Shown: positions 19,115-28,404, counted from the stretch's first letter. The stretch: 64,000 bases of DNA from Thiocapsa bogorovii (GCF_021228795.1 NZ_CP089309.1:2728001-2792000); one strand, 5' to 3'. Numbers and translations are program-made. The notes: generated by a model not told the origin, from the letters alone.

Positions 19115-20386
19115 ATGCCCCAAACGAATCCCCGGTTCGTCAGCCGCCTGACTCGAAATACCCTGGCGCTGATCCTGGCCGGGGGACGGGGCTCTCGCCT
19201 GATGCACCTGACGGCGTGGAGATCCAAGCCAGCCGTGCCTTTCGGCGGAAAGTTCCGCATCGTGGATTTCCCGCTTTCAAACTGCATCAATTCGGGAATT
19301 CGGCGCATCGGCGTCTTGACGCAATACAAGGCGCATTCACTGATTCTGCATATCCAGAAAGGATGGGGGTTTTTGCGCGGCGAATTCGGCGAATTCGTGG
19401 AATTATGGCCTGCCCAACAACGCGTTGCGGAGACCGCCTGGTATGCGGGAACAGCGGACGCGGTATTCCAGAACCTCGATATCATTCGCGATCACAATCC
19501 GGACTATATCCTCGTGCTTGCCGGCGATCACATCTACAAGATGGATTACGGCGCCATGATCGCCTATCACGTCGAATCCGGCGCCGATATGACGGTCGGC
19601 TGCCTCGAGATGGATACCGATCGCGCCGCCGAGTTCGGAGTCATGTCGGTCGACACCGAGGGGCGAGTGCTGCAATTTGCCGAGAAACCGAAGGAGCCCG
19701 AATCCATCCCCGGATCGCCCGGCAAGAGCCTCGTTTCGATGGGCATCTATGTGTTCAATCGCGGCTTCCTATTCGAGCAGCTGATCAGGGATGCCGACAC
19801 ACCACGCTCGTCGCACGACTTCGGGAAGGACATCATTCCCGCCGTGATCAAACACTATCGCGTCATGGCCCATACCTTTCGCGACCCACGCAGCGGAGAG
19901 CAGGCCTATTGGCGGGACGTGGGTACACTCGACGCCTTTTGGGAGGCAAACCTCGAGCTGATCGGCGTCACGCCGCCCTTGAGCCTCTACGACAAGAGCT
20001 GGCCGATCTGGACCTATCAGGAGCAACTGCCGCCGGCGAAGTTCGTGTTCGACGACGAAGATCGACGCGGAATGGCGGTCGACTCCATGGTCTCGGGCGG
20101 CTGCATCATCTCCGGTTCTACGGTTCGACATTCGTTGTTGTTCTCGAACGTGCGCGTGAACTCCTACGCCTACGTGAAGGATTCGGTGATCCTGCCGGAT
20201 GTCGTGATCGGCCGAAACTGCACGATCCGCAACGCCGTGATCGATCGCTATTGCCAGATCGACGAGGGAACCGTGATCGGACTCGACCAGGAAGCGGATC
20301 GTAAAGCGGGCTTCTACGTCAGCGAGGGCGGTGTCACCCTCGTCACCCCCGAGATGCTCGGGCAAGACGCCAACCACGTTCGTTGA
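19115..20386 (+). CDS. glgC: Glucose-1-phosphate adenylyltransferase GlgC
   Basis: 423 residues. Makes ADP-glucose, the committed step of bacterial glycogen synthesis. The N-terminal nucleotidyltransferase domain has [13 protein letters not shown] (about 13-25), [31 protein letters not shown] and [12 protein letters not shown]; the C-terminal left-handed helix domain has [17 protein letters not shown] and [15 protein letters not shown] perfect AGGAGG precedes the ATG. thiS begins 13 bases after the stop, so thiamin genes are transcribed behind a glycogen gene. Confidence 0.97.
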   Translation: MPQTNPRFVSRLTRNTLALILAGGRGSRLMHLTAWRSKPAVPFGGKFRIVDFPLSNCINSGIRRIGVLTQYKAHSLILHIQKGWGFLRGEFGEFVELWPAQQRVAETAWYAGTADAVFQNLDIIRDHNPDYILVLAGDHIYKMDYGAMIAYHVESGADMTVGCLEMDTDRAAEFGVMSVDTEGRVLQFAEKPKEPESIPGSPGKSLVSMGIYVFNRGFLFEQLIRDADTPRSSHDFGKDIIPAVIKHYRVMAHTFRDPRSGEQAYWRDVGTLDAFWEANLELIGVTPPLSLYDKSWPIWTYQEQLPPAKFVFDDEDRRGMAVDSMVSGGCIISGSTVRHSLLFSNVRVNSYAYVKDSVILPDVVIGRNCTIRNAVIDRYCQIDEGTVIGLDQEADRKAGFYVSEGGVTLVTPEMLGQDANHVR

Positions 20387-20399
20387 GGGGCTCGTGCGA

Positions 20400-20600
20400 A
20401 TGCAGATCATCCTAAACGGTGCCGCCACCGAGGTGGCCGACGCCATCACCATGGCCGAGCTGATCGAGCAACTCGAGCTCGGCACCCGCCGCCTGGCCGT
20501 CGAGGTCAACGCCGAGCTGGTGCCGCGCAGCCGCTTTCCCGACCACAGGCTCGCACCGCACGATCAGGTCGAGATCATCCACGCCGTCGGTGGCGGATGA
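20400..20600 (+). CDS. thiS: Sulfur carrier protein ThiS
   Basis: 66 residues from the ATG at 20400 (GAGGGG upstream). Ubiquitin-like fold, with the family features MQIILNG, LAVEVNAELVPRS and the C-terminal HAVGGG, whose terminal Gly-Gly is adenylated and thiocarboxylated. It donates sulfur to ThiG for the thiamin thiazole ring. thiG follows after 65 bases. Normal length. Confidence 0.93.
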   Translation: MQIILNGAATEVADAITMAELIEQLELGTRRLAVEVNAELVPRSRFPDHRLAPHDQVEIIHAVGGG

Positions 20601-20665
20601 CCCGGCTTGGGCGCCCTGCCCCGAATCCTTCATCCTGAATCATTTTCTATTTGGCCACGAAATCC

Positions 20666-21469
20666 ATGCCCACCGAGACCGCCGCAACCGATCGCTTGAC
20701 CCTTGCCGGACGCGACTACAGCTCCCGCCTCCTCGTCGGAACGGGAAAATACAAAGACATGGCCGAGACCGCACGGGCCATCGAGGCGAGCGGCGCCGAG
20801 ATCGTCACGGTCGCGGTGCGGCGTACCAACCTCGGCCAGACCCCCGGCGAACCGAACATCCTCGATATCCTGCCGCCCGAGCGCTACACCATCCTGCCCA
20901 ATACCGCAGGCTGCTACGATGTCGAGACCGCCGTGCGCACCTGCCGGCTGGCGCGCGAGCTTCTCGACGGGCATAACCTGGTCAAGCTCGAGGTCCTCGG
21001 CGACGAGAAGACCCTCTTCCCGGATGTGATCGCCACGCTCAAGGCGGCCGAGGAATTGGTCAAGGACGGCTTCCAGGTCATGGTCTACACGAACGACGAC
21101 CCCATCGTCGCCCGGCAGCTCGAGGAGATCGGCTGCATCGCCGTCATGCCCCTCGCAGCACCGATCGGCTCGGGGCTCGGCATCCGCAACCCGCTCAACA
21201 TCCGCACCATCGTCGAGAACGCCGGTGTTCCGATCTTGGTCGATGCGGGTGTCGGCACCGCGTCCGATGCGGCCGTGGCGATGGAGCTCGGCTGCGACGG
21301 CGTACTGATGAACACCGCGATCGCGGCGGCACGCGATCCCGTCCTGATGGCCAGTGCCATGCGCAAGGGGATCGAGGCCGGACGCGAGGCATTCCTCGCC
21401 GGGCGCATGGCGCCGAAGCGGTTCGCCTCGGCCTCGTCGCCGATCGAAGGGCTGTTCTTCCAGAACTAA
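20666..21469 (+). CDS. thiG: Thiazole synthase ThiG
   Basis: 267 residues from the ATG at 20666; a TTG five codons upstream is possible. TIM-barrel enzyme that condenses DXP, dehydroglycine and ThiS thiocarboxylate. Visible motifs: [48 protein letters not shown] with the Schiff-base Lys, [16 protein letters not shown] and [20 protein letters not shown]. The TAA stop is the left end of repeat copy B. Confidence 0.96.
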   Translation: MPTETAATDRLTLAGRDYSSRLLVGTGKYKDMAETARAIEASGAEIVTVAVRRTNLGQTPGEPNILDILPPERYTILPNTAGCYDVETAVRTCRLARELLDGHNLVKLEVLGDEKTLFPDVIATLKAAEELVKDGFQVMVYTNDDPIVARQLEEIGCIAVMPLAAPIGSGLGIRNPLNIRTIVENAGVPILVDAGVGTASDAAVAMELGCDGVLMNTAIAAARDPVLMASAMRKGIEAGREAFLAGRMAPKRFASASSPIEGLFFQN

Positions 21470-21551
21470 ACCGCGTTTCAAGCAGAATCAGGCGGTCGTT
21501 GTGGGACGGCCGTCCGGTGCAAGGAATGGGGTTCGTGCCGGACGCGGTTTA
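21467..21551 (+). repeat. TAAACCGCG-bounded element, copy B (overlaps the thiG stop)
   Basis: 85 bases from TAAACCGCG (21467-21475) to CGCGGTTTA (21543-21551), a 9-bp perfect inverted pair. The first three bases are the thiG stop codon. The interior differs from the other copies. Confidence 0.75.
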
Positions 21552-21636
21552 GGATTTTTCAATCCAATGATCAACGCACTGCGGCTGCGAAAGCAGTCAA
21601 CGCGTGTATGGCCGAGACGCCAGTTGTAAGGACCTC

Positions 21637-22338
21637 ATGACGGCCGAGACGACACCCAAATTCCTGCGACCCGTCCGGAGCTTCGTCCTGCGCGAGGGTC
21701 GTTTGACCTCCGCGCAGGAGCGCGCCTTTCCAGACCTCTGGCCGCGCTACGGGGTGGACTGGACGCCTGACGTGCCGATCGACCTCGCGGGGCTCTTTGG
21801 CAACGCGCACCCCGTTGTTCTTGAGATCGGGTTCGGCAACGGCGATTCGCTCGCCGAGATGGCCGAGCAGGATCCGCACAGCAATTGGATGGGAATCGAG
21901 GTCCATCGTCCCGGTGTCGGGCACTTGCTGCTCGAGATCGAGCGACGCGGGTTGGCCAATCTGAGGCTGATTCGGCACGACGCGGTCGAGGTGCTGGCCC
22001 GAGGCATCGCGCCCGGCAGCTTGGACCGCGTTCAGCTCTTCTTTCCCGACCCCTGGCCGAAACGACGTCATCACAAGCGTCGCATCTTGACGCCCGAATT
22101 GATCGGGCTCCTCGCGCGGGCGATCCGTCCGGGCGGCGTCTTTCACGCGGCGACCGATTGGGAGCCCTACGCCGATCAGATGCTCGAGATCCTGGAGACC
22201 TCCTCCGAGTCCTTCGAGAATCTCGCCGGGCCCGGCGGCTTCTCGCCCCGCCCGATGTCACGTCCGCTCACCCGCTTCGAGCAACGCGGCGAGCGCCTCG
22301 GTCATCGGGTCCGCGACCTGATGTTTCGCCGGCGCTGA
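21637..22338 (+). CDS. trmB: tRNA (guanine-N7-)-methyltransferase TrmB
   Basis: 233 residues from the ATG at 21637 (AAGGA upstream). Rossmann-like SAM methyltransferase that makes m7G46 in tRNA. Conserved blocks are RSFVLREGRLT, VVLEIGFGNGDSL (SAM motif I), WMGIEVHRPGVG, LFFPDPWPKRRHHKRR (tRNA/active-site loop) and HAATDWEPYADQM. C-terminal RPLTRFEQRGERLGH is the family end. The fetA-like gene starts 14 bases later. Confidence 0.95.
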   Translation: MTAETTPKFLRPVRSFVLREGRLTSAQERAFPDLWPRYGVDWTPDVPIDLAGLFGNAHPVVLEIGFGNGDSLAEMAEQDPHSNWMGIEVHRPGVGHLLLEIERRGLANLRLIRHDAVEVLARGIAPGSLDRVQLFFPDPWPKRRHHKRRILTPELIGLLARAIRPGGVFHAATDWEPYADQMLEILETSSESFENLAGPGGFSPRPMSRPLTRFEQRGERLGHRVRDLMFRRR

Positions 22339-22352
22339 TACCGAGGATGCCG

Positions 22353-23102
22353 ATGTCCGAGCTCAGACTCGACGGGATCCGGTCGCGCACGCTCGGGCCG
22401 CTCGATCTCACGATCGTCGCGGCCGAGCTGGTCTTCGTGTCTGGTCCGTCCGGCTCCGGCAAGAGTCTCCTGCTGCGTGCCGTGGCCGACCTGGATCCGC
22501 ATGATGGCGAGGTCTGGCTCGGCGGGGAGCCGCGCTCGCGCATCGCGCCCTCGACCTGGCGGCGGCGGGTCGGTCTTCTCCCTGCCGAGGCGTTCTGGTG
22601 GGCGGAGACCGTCGGCGAGCATCTGCCGGGCATCCGGAGCACGCACGCGGATGTGGCCACGCCGGAACCCTCTCCGCCGCCGCGGCTCCCCTCGCCGCTT
22701 CGTCCGGCGATCCTGCGGCTGCCCAAGCCCTTTCGCCGCCCGCCTGGGCGCGTCGCGAACCATCCTGCTTTGCCGGATCCCTCGACCGTCACCGATTGGC
22801 TGAGCCAACTCGGCTTCTCGCCCGACGTTCTCGGCTGGTCGGTCACGCGTCTCTCGACCGGCGAGCGTCAGCGGCTGGCGCTGGTGCGCCTGCTCGCACA
22901 GACACCCGAGGCGCTGCTGCTCGACGAGGCCACCGCAAACCTGGATCCGAGCAACGGAGCACGCGTGGAAGCCGTCGTCGAGACCTATCGCAAGGCGCAG
23001 GGTGCGGCCGTTCTCTGGGTCAGCCACGACCCGGAGCAACGCCGTCGGATCGGCGGACGCTCGCTGATCATCCGCAACGAGCGGCTGGAGCCCGAAGCGT
23101 GA
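22353..23102 (+). CDS. fetA: ABC transporter ATP-binding protein, FetA-like
   Basis: 249 residues from the ATG at 22353, six bases after GAGG. Walker A is GPSGSGKS (about 33-40), the signature LSTGERQRLALVR, Walker B ALLLDEATANLD, then the H-loop WVSHD. Compared with FetA (YbbL) it has an extra Pro/Arg-rich stretch of about 50 residues (roughly 90-140) between the Q-loop region and the signature. With the downstream permease it forms a FetAB-type exporter implicated in iron homeostasis and peroxide tolerance in E. coli. The stop overlaps the permease start by 4 bases. Confidence 0.85.
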   Translation: MSELRLDGIRSRTLGPLDLTIVAAELVFVSGPSGSGKSLLLRAVADLDPHDGEVWLGGEPRSRIAPSTWRRRVGLLPAEAFWWAETVGEHLPGIRSTHADVATPEPSPPPRLPSPLRPAILRLPKPFRRPPGRVANHPALPDPSTVTDWLSQLGFSPDVLGWSVTRLSTGERQRLALVRLLAQTPEALLLDEATANLDPSNGARVEAVVETYRKAQGAAVLWVSHDPEQRRRIGGRSLIIRNERLEPEA

Positions 23103-23908
23103 CCCTCATCCATCTGAGCCCTTTCGATCTGGGACTGGCCTCCATCCTGGTCCTTTTGCTCGCCGGCATGTCTTGGCGACTGCGCCTCGGGATCGAGCGG
23201 CGAGTCCTGATCTCGGCCGCACGCAGCACGGTCCAGCTCATGCTCGTCGGGCTGGTGCTGAAGGTGCTCTTCGCCCAGACCAGTCTGCCGTTGATCGGAC
23301 TGATGGCCCTTGTGATGCTCTCGGTCGCCGGATACGAAGTGATGCAGCGACAGAAGCGCCGGTACCGGGGCGTCTGGGGTTACGGGATCGGCGCACTCTC
23401 GATGTTCCTGTCGGCCTTCACCGTCACCCTACTCGCCCTAACGGTCATCATCGGGGTCGAGCCCTGGTATCAACCGCAGTATCTGATCCCGCTGCTCGGC
23501 ATGCTGCTCGGCAACACCATGAGCGGCACCGCCATCGCGCTCGACAGCTTGACCCGCCAGGCCTGGGATGCACGGGGCCGCATCGAGGCTCGCCTGCTCG
23601 CCGGCGGTACCTGGGACGACGCCATCGAGGAGGTGCGTCGCGACGCCCTGCGCTCGGGTCTCATCCCCATCATCAACGCCATGGCCACCGCCGGCCTGGT
23701 CAGCCTCCCCGGCATGATGACCGGACAGATCCTCGCCGGCAGTCCGCCAATGGAAGCCGCCAAGTACCAGCTCCTCATCATGTTCCTCATCGCCGCCGGC
23801 ACCGGACTCGGCGCGATGGCCGCCGTCTGGATCGGCTCGCGCCGTTTGTTCGACGACCGCCAACGGCTGCGCCTGGACCGGCTCGCCGCGGCGAATCGGT
23901 CGAGTTGA
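23099..23908 (+). CDS. fetB: FetB-like ABC transporter permease
   Basis: 269 residues from a GTG at 23099 that overlaps the fetA-like stop (GTGA). Six to seven membrane helices with the family blocks GIERRVLISAARSTVQL, VMLSVAGYEVMQRQKRRY, LIPLLGMLLGNTMSGTAIALD and NAMATAGLVSLPGMMTGQILAG. Matches the UPF0014/FetB family. The frame is open further upstream but only as an fetA shadow. Confidence 0.88.
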   Translation: MTLIHLSPFDLGLASILVLLLAGMSWRLRLGIERRVLISAARSTVQLMLVGLVLKVLFAQTSLPLIGLMALVMLSVAGYEVMQRQKRRYRGVWGYGIGALSMFLSAFTVTLLALTVIIGVEPWYQPQYLIPLLGMLLGNTMSGTAIALDSLTRQAWDARGRIEARLLAGGTWDDAIEEVRRDALRSGLIPIINAMATAGLVSLPGMMTGQILAGSPPMEAAKYQLLIMFLIAAGTGLGAMAAVWIGSRRLFDDRQRLRLDRLAAANRSS

Positions 23909-25326
23909 GAACAACCGCTTCCTCGGCCTATTGGAAAGCCTGCTCCCGTTTATATGGCGGGCCCGGAGGAACAAACGTAGCGCAGTTCACCGAACTTTGC
24001 GCCGGCGCAGGTAGGCGGAAAAGAAGAAAGCGTTCATGTCCAGTTGGTAGCAGTATCACTACGACGTCTTAGGGATCCATGTCCTTGGTCTACAGAGGCG
24101 AGGCATGACGTGAGGATGGCACAAACCTTCCGTTCCTAGCTGATGCAGTACACCCGCCCGCTTGAGTCGGAGTGGTCTGGCCATGGAGTTAGCTCAGCCA
24201 AGATGCAGGATAACAAGACCTGACCCTGCGCCCTCGCCTGTTGGTGGCGGCGGTGACTTGTACTCCGCGCCCCGAGCCGTGGATCCGGCGCGTGGCTGAA
24301 CTTCCTTGCTAATCAGGATCTGCTTTACACCGCCGTAACACGTTGACGCAAGTTGGTGGTGATCATCGCCGAGGCGAAGGCGCTGCGGATGGCGGTCAAG
24401 CGGCGGGAGTCGCAGCGGCGGGTGACAAGGTTGGGGGAGCGGTTGCGTGAGGTGGCCAGGAATTCGATTCCTTAGTGCTGGGAGGTTTAGTGAGCGGCGG
24501 CTCGGTTGCGACCGGTCACCCAGCGCCCGAAAGGCGGTGACTCTTCAATCCTGATACCGGTCACCCGCCATCCTGCGTCCGACGGATCGTTCACGCCCCA
24601 GAAGCAACATTGGCCGTCGCAGCGGTATTGACCGGATTCTGAACGGTAGCGGACGCCAAGAGCAGAGCTGCGTTGATCGTCGATGCGGCGCCCGTCGAGC
24701 GGATCCTCACTCAGATCGGTTAGCCATCACGCCCGCCCCAAGTGGTCCCCGCACGCGGACCGCCCATCGGAGAGCTTGCTCCCGAGCCGCTGCCGGACTG
24801 GGGCGTCTTCGCCCAGTCCGCTCCCGACTTCGAGTTTGACCGGCGCGTTGCCTGTTAGCCGTCGTCTCTCTGCTGCAGGAGACGGTGCAGCCGCCCCCGT
24901 CTTCCGGCGTCTCGCTGCCCCGCAGATGCCCGACCCAGCAACGAGGAACGGCCGAGCCTGCATCGCTCGCGACGTCCGCCCGCCAAAGCGCTGCGAGTTG
25001 ACGGCCCCTCCCGTCCGCGCTGATGTCCCGTCGCGGGCCAACCTGGACCTGGACGCTCAGAGCGGCTTGCATTTCCTATCTGTTACCGGTCCCACTCCGT
25101 CGCGCCTGACCCTGATCAACAACTGAACGATCTGCGCACAAAACACGGGCACGTGCCGTGGTAATCTCTTTGTCAAGGTTTGTGTGTGTGCCCCCGCCGG
25201 GGCCGGCTCGCGAACCGAGAGGCGCGACGTGAGGGTCCCCCCACGTTCAGCCGCCGGAGGGGCCGAAAGCGGCGGCGGATCCCCGCGCCGCTGGGTCGCA
25301 GAACATCCCGAGAGAGGGTAGAGACC
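23909..25326. other. Decayed stretch between fetB and the secreted-protein cluster
   Basis: 1.4 kb without an intact gene. It contains an IS91-type transposase tail (24682-24858, listed separately). At about 24358-24474 a short frame ends LRMAVKRRESQRRVTRLGERLREVA then stops; it looks like a coding remnant of unknown family. The rest shows no convincing frame on either strand. Confidence 0.6.
24682..24858 (+). pseudogene. Remnant of an IS91-family transposase C-terminus
   Basis: The frame reads DAAPVERILTQIG, an in-frame TAG, then PSRPPQVVPARGPP, PLPDWGVFAQSAPDFEFDRRVAC and a stop. This resembles the C-terminal end of IS91-type (Y2 HUH) transposases, which close with ...PARGPP... and ...FEFDQRV. 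The catalytic domain is absent and the internal stop confirms decay. Family call is from recognition of this tail, not a full domain. Confidence 0.6.
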
Positions 25327-25725
25327 ATGACGCCGAACTTTCGCTGCCGCGCGCTCGCGGCCGTGTCCTTCACGTTTCTGCTCACCAGCACCGGAGTACG
25401 CGCGGACAGTTCCGTCCGCTGGTCCGGCTACGACGCCATGCGCCTGGAGAACGAGGCCGCCTACGCGCAGCAGCAGCGCCAGCAGCAGCAGCTTGAGGCG
25501 GAGTTCCAGCGCTCCCGGACCCAGATCTTCAACCTCACCGACGGTGAGGGCGGGGCGGACCTGGGGGCCGCGCCGGCTCGCCGGCGCGTGGACCCCGCAC
25601 CCGACCCCGTCGCGCCGGTGGTGGACTACGGGGGGATTCAGGGCGAGGTCCCCATGGTTCCCTACGACGAAAACTGCTACATGGGCCTGTTGGGATCGGT
25701 GGGGAGCTGTTTGCCCAGCCGCTGA
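25327..25725 (+). CDS. Secreted protein of unknown function (cluster gene 1)
   Basis: 132 residues from the ATG at 25327 (GAGAGAGGGTAGAGACC upstream). A signal peptide (about 1-25, AAVSFTFLLTSTGVRAD) precedes a Gln-rich segment (AAYAQQQRQQQQLEAEF) likely helical or coiled coil, then a Pro/Asp-rich linker and a C-terminal segment with two Cys (ENCYMG, GSCLPS) that could pair. No recognised family. It is followed after 82 bases by a large secreted protein and then a third small one, all on the same strand. Confidence 0.6.
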   Translation: MTPNFRCRALAAVSFTFLLTSTGVRADSSVRWSGYDAMRLENEAAYAQQQRQQQQLEAEFQRSRTQIFNLTDGEGGADLGAAPARRRVDPAPDPVAPVVDYGGIQGEVPMVPYDENCYMGLLGSVGSCLPSR

Positions 25726-25807
25726 CGGGCCGGCGTCACTGCCGTTGGGTTTCGGCGGGTCCCGCGGGTGCCCGTCGTTGCGATCAATGAACGACGGGGG
25801 TAGTGTC

Positions 25808-27262
25808 ATGGCGCCACGGGGCGTTCGGTGGGTTCGCGCGGTCGGGCGGGGGCTGGCAGTCCTGGCCCTGATGCTGCCGTTGCCGGCGGCTACGGGCGGG
25901 TTCGACGTGCCCGCCTGGACCGCGCTGTGGGACCAGGTCGACCGCCTCGAGGAGCAGCTCGGGGCCGTGAGCCTGATGGAACACATGCTCGCGGTGGACG
26001 CGGCCATCCGCAAGCAGCCCTCCTGCGCCGCGATCTATGCGGGGATCGAGGCCGCCCGCGCCGAGATGAAGCGGCTCAACGCCGACACCCGGCTCAGCCA
26101 GTCCGCCTACGACCAGGCGTTCGGCCGGGAGGAGGCGCGCCTGCGCACCAAGACCCAGGAGTACAAGGACTGCTTTGCCGCCGCGTTCCCAGGCGTTGCG
26201 GCCCGCTATCCAGACGTGCTCGCCCTGGGGGTGAGCGGCAACGATGCCTTCGAGGCGCGGTACGCCGGACTCAAGCAGCCCTACTACGGCGGCCAGCGGA
26301 TCGCGGACCTCGGCGCTGAGCGAAAGAGGCTCAACGATCAGATCGAGGCCCTGCTCCCCAAGCGGCTCGAGGACTACAAGCAGTGGCGGGACTTCCGCGG
26401 GATGGACGACCGGCGCGAGTCCGCGGCCGCCTGGAGCGCCTGGATCGAAGCCAGCCTCCAGGATCTGGTGGCGAAGGCCCATGGCTACACCCGCTCGACG
26501 GACGTCTCCATCCCCGGGGAGACCGAGGAGGACCGGGAGGACGGGATCGTGTTCGGCTACCAGAAGGGCGCGCTGAGTGATTACGTCACCAACCTCGTGA
26601 ACTGGGTGACCGGGGAGAAACCCGTGAACACGGATCCCGGCCGGCTGATCCAGATGCTCGCCTTCGACGACCTGGCCCCGGAGCGCCGCGGCAGGAACCC
26701 CTACGCGGACTGGACCGCAGCCACCGAGGAGCCGCTGCGGGAGTTGATCCTGGCGGCCCCGGAGGACTCCCTGCTCCCCGCGGACGTGATGCGGATGGCC
26801 CTGAAGGTGTCCGGCGGCAATTACCCGCTGGCCGTGATGACCGCAACCGCGGTGCTCAAGTACGCCACCAAGAAGGGGCGCGACGAGAAGAATCAGATGG
26901 TCGCCCGGGCCAAGATGGATAAATGGCGGCTGATCTACCACAGCGCTGTCGCCCTGGAGCCCCACGCGGACCTCGCGCTGCGGCTGCGCAACCTGCGCCC
27001 GGCAGGGGACGACAGCGGCGACAAGCTCGGCCCCTGGTACCACGGCTTCGGCATCCTCGCGGCTGGGGCCCTGTCCAGCCCCCTCGGCGGATGGGTCGGC
27101 CAGAAGGGAGAGCACACGCTGAAATACATGGGGTCCTTCGTCACCGAGGCCGGATACAACCCGAACAAGGCCGGCACCGACGGGGCGTTCGCCGCGGCGG
27201 CCTGGGCCCTGGCCGAATACAACCGGTACTACGAGCGGGGTCCGCGGGATCCCGGTTACTGA
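25808..27262 (+). CDS. Large secreted protein of unknown function (cluster gene 2)
   Basis: 484 residues from the ATG at 25808 (GGGGGT upstream; an ATG at 25787 is an alternative). Signal peptide about 1-30 (LAVLALMLPLPAATGG). The mature part is mostly helical and charged, with coiled-coil-like stretches (IEAARAEMKRLNADTRLS, LGAERKRLNDQIEALLPKR) and a pair of Cys near residues 72 and 120. The C-terminal domain contains DKLGPWYHGFGILAAG and KYMGSFVTEAGYNPNK. I do not recognise a family; the GPWYHGFG block is the best handle for a profile search. The neighbours on both sides are also small secreted proteins, suggesting an envelope or secreted complex (inference). Confidence 0.65.
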   Translation: MAPRGVRWVRAVGRGLAVLALMLPLPAATGGFDVPAWTALWDQVDRLEEQLGAVSLMEHMLAVDAAIRKQPSCAAIYAGIEAARAEMKRLNADTRLSQSAYDQAFGREEARLRTKTQEYKDCFAAAFPGVAARYPDVLALGVSGNDAFEARYAGLKQPYYGGQRIADLGAERKRLNDQIEALLPKRLEDYKQWRDFRGMDDRRESAAAWSAWIEASLQDLVAKAHGYTRSTDVSIPGETEEDREDGIVFGYQKGALSDYVTNLVNWVTGEKPVNTDPGRLIQMLAFDDLAPERRGRNPYADWTAATEEPLRELILAAPEDSLLPADVMRMALKVSGGNYPLAVMTATAVLKYATKKGRDEKNQMVARAKMDKWRLIYHSAVALEPHADLALRLRNLRPAGDDSGDKLGPWYHGFGILAAGALSSPLGGWVGQKGEHTLKYMGSFVTEAGYNPNKAGTDGAFAAAAWALAEYNRYYERGPRDPGY

Positions 27263-27323
27263 TGGGCCGCCGCGGCGGCCAGCGCCGCGCGACTGGTCCG
27301 TCCCATCCTGTCGGGAGGTCGAG

Positions 27324-27638
27324 TTGACTATTTCAGCAAATCGCCTGGTCGCGCTGTTGGCGCTGTCCGTCCCCTGTGTGTTCGGCGCGTCCGGCGCCTG
27401 GGCTGCTGGGGGGAACCTGTGGAACCCGAGCTATCTGCCCGAATCGACCCGCCAAGAGCTCGAGTGGCGGCAGGAGGGGCAGCGGCGGTTGCAGGAGAAC
27501 CCCGACGCCTACGAGCAGACCTACTACGGATACCGGAAGAAGGGCACCTACGCGCCCACGCAGGAGGACCCCTACGCCGAGACCAACCGCCGGCAGCTCC
27601 AGCTCCTGCAGGACCACCTGAACCAGATGGGCAGGTAG
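27324..27638 (+). CDS. Small secreted protein of unknown function (cluster gene 3)
   Basis: 104 residues from a TTG at 27324, chosen because GGGAGG lies 7 bases upstream and a good signal peptide follows (LVALLALSVPCVFGASGAWA). The mature part, about 77 residues, is rich in Gln/Glu/Arg/Tyr (LEWRQEGQRRLQE, YEQTYYGYRKKGTYAP, RRQLQLLQDHLNQM), probably helical. No family recognised. The rare start codon may keep its expression low relative to gene 2. Confidence 0.55.
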   Translation: MTISANRLVALLALSVPCVFGASGAWAAGGNLWNPSYLPESTRQELEWRQEGQRRLQENPDAYEQTYYGYRKKGTYAPTQEDPYAETNRRQLQLLQDHLNQMGR

Positions 27639-27749
27639 TCCCTCCGGGGCAGCGGTTGCGCCGCAACGGGCATCCCGCGCGCCGGCCCCTCTCCTTCCTG
27701 GGGCCCTGACCGCCCCGGCCGCGGGGGCGCGGTGCCGCGTGGGGAAGGA

Positions 27750-28067
27750 TTACTTCACCATGCCCTTCATCTGATCCACGGCCGCGTCCTGGGCCGCCCC
27801 AGAGGCGTCGTCCTTGGAGACGTCTACGGCTTGCCTGCGACCCCGGCATCGACCGCGCCGGTCGGCACGGCGGGCTCCCGAACGCCCGGCGTCCACGGCC
27901 GCCTCAGCGCCGGGGATGGCGCCGATCCGATCCTAGGCCGTGTCCGTGGCCTGCTCCCTGGCCATGTCCACGGCCTGGTCCTGGACGGCGCCGCCCACGT
28001 CCGCTGCCCCAGCGACGGCGAGCGCGAAGGCGGCCGCGGCAAGTGCACGTGTCGGGCTCCTCTGCAT
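27750..28067 (-). pseudogene. Broken gene for an Ala-rich secreted protein
   Basis: From the ATG at 28067, preceded by a clean GAGGAG, the frame encodes a signal peptide (TRALAAAAFALAVAGAA) and AVQDQAVDMAREQATDTA, then an in-frame TAG at codon 44. After it the pattern resumes (DRIGAIPGAEAAVDAG; later DVSKDDASGAAQDAAVDQMKGMVK and TAA at 27750). The middle reads better in another frame (VREPAVPTGAVDAGVAGKP), suggesting compensating frameshifts as well. Repeats of the type QxxxDxAxxQ recall small secreted Ala-rich helical proteins. Non-functional unless recoded. Confidence 0.6.
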
Positions 28068-28251
28068 AGTTGGTCTCCTCGTGGTCCTGATGGTGTGCCG
28101 GCTCCCCAGGCGGGGAGGATGCGCGCCGGATGCGGCGACGCCCGTCGTGGATATCGTCGTTGCCGCGTGCGGCTCCCCTCGCCGGTGCGCAGGTTCCGCC
28201 GGACGGTACTCTTGCCCTGATCGACCCGCGCTCAGGCCGCCGCCCGTCGAC

Positions 28252-28404
28252 TCAGGAGTGGGCGTAAGCGTCGCGCAGCCGCCGGGTCTTGTCGACCATG
28301 CGGTAGGTGAAGCCGTTGTTGTTGAAGCGGGAGACCTCCATCAGCGGCACCCACAGGATTTCGTGTGATTCGTCGTTGCCTGGAATGGGCAAGTCGTCGT
28401 TCAT
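28252..28404 (-). pseudogene. C-terminal gene fragment, possibly Nudix-like
   Basis: The last 50 residues of a frame read NDDLPIPGNDESHEILWVPLMEV and NNNGFTYRMVDKTRRL before the stop. The ESHEILWVPL segment resembles the end of Nudix hydrolase domains. Upstream of 28404 the frame loses protein-like character, so the 5' part is missing. The Nudix call is tentative. Confidence 0.35.

Noticed and set aside
24683-25126. 147-residue plus-strand frame over the IS91 tail
   Set aside because: It is in a different frame from the recognisable transposase tail and has only Arg/Ser/Pro-rich sequence.
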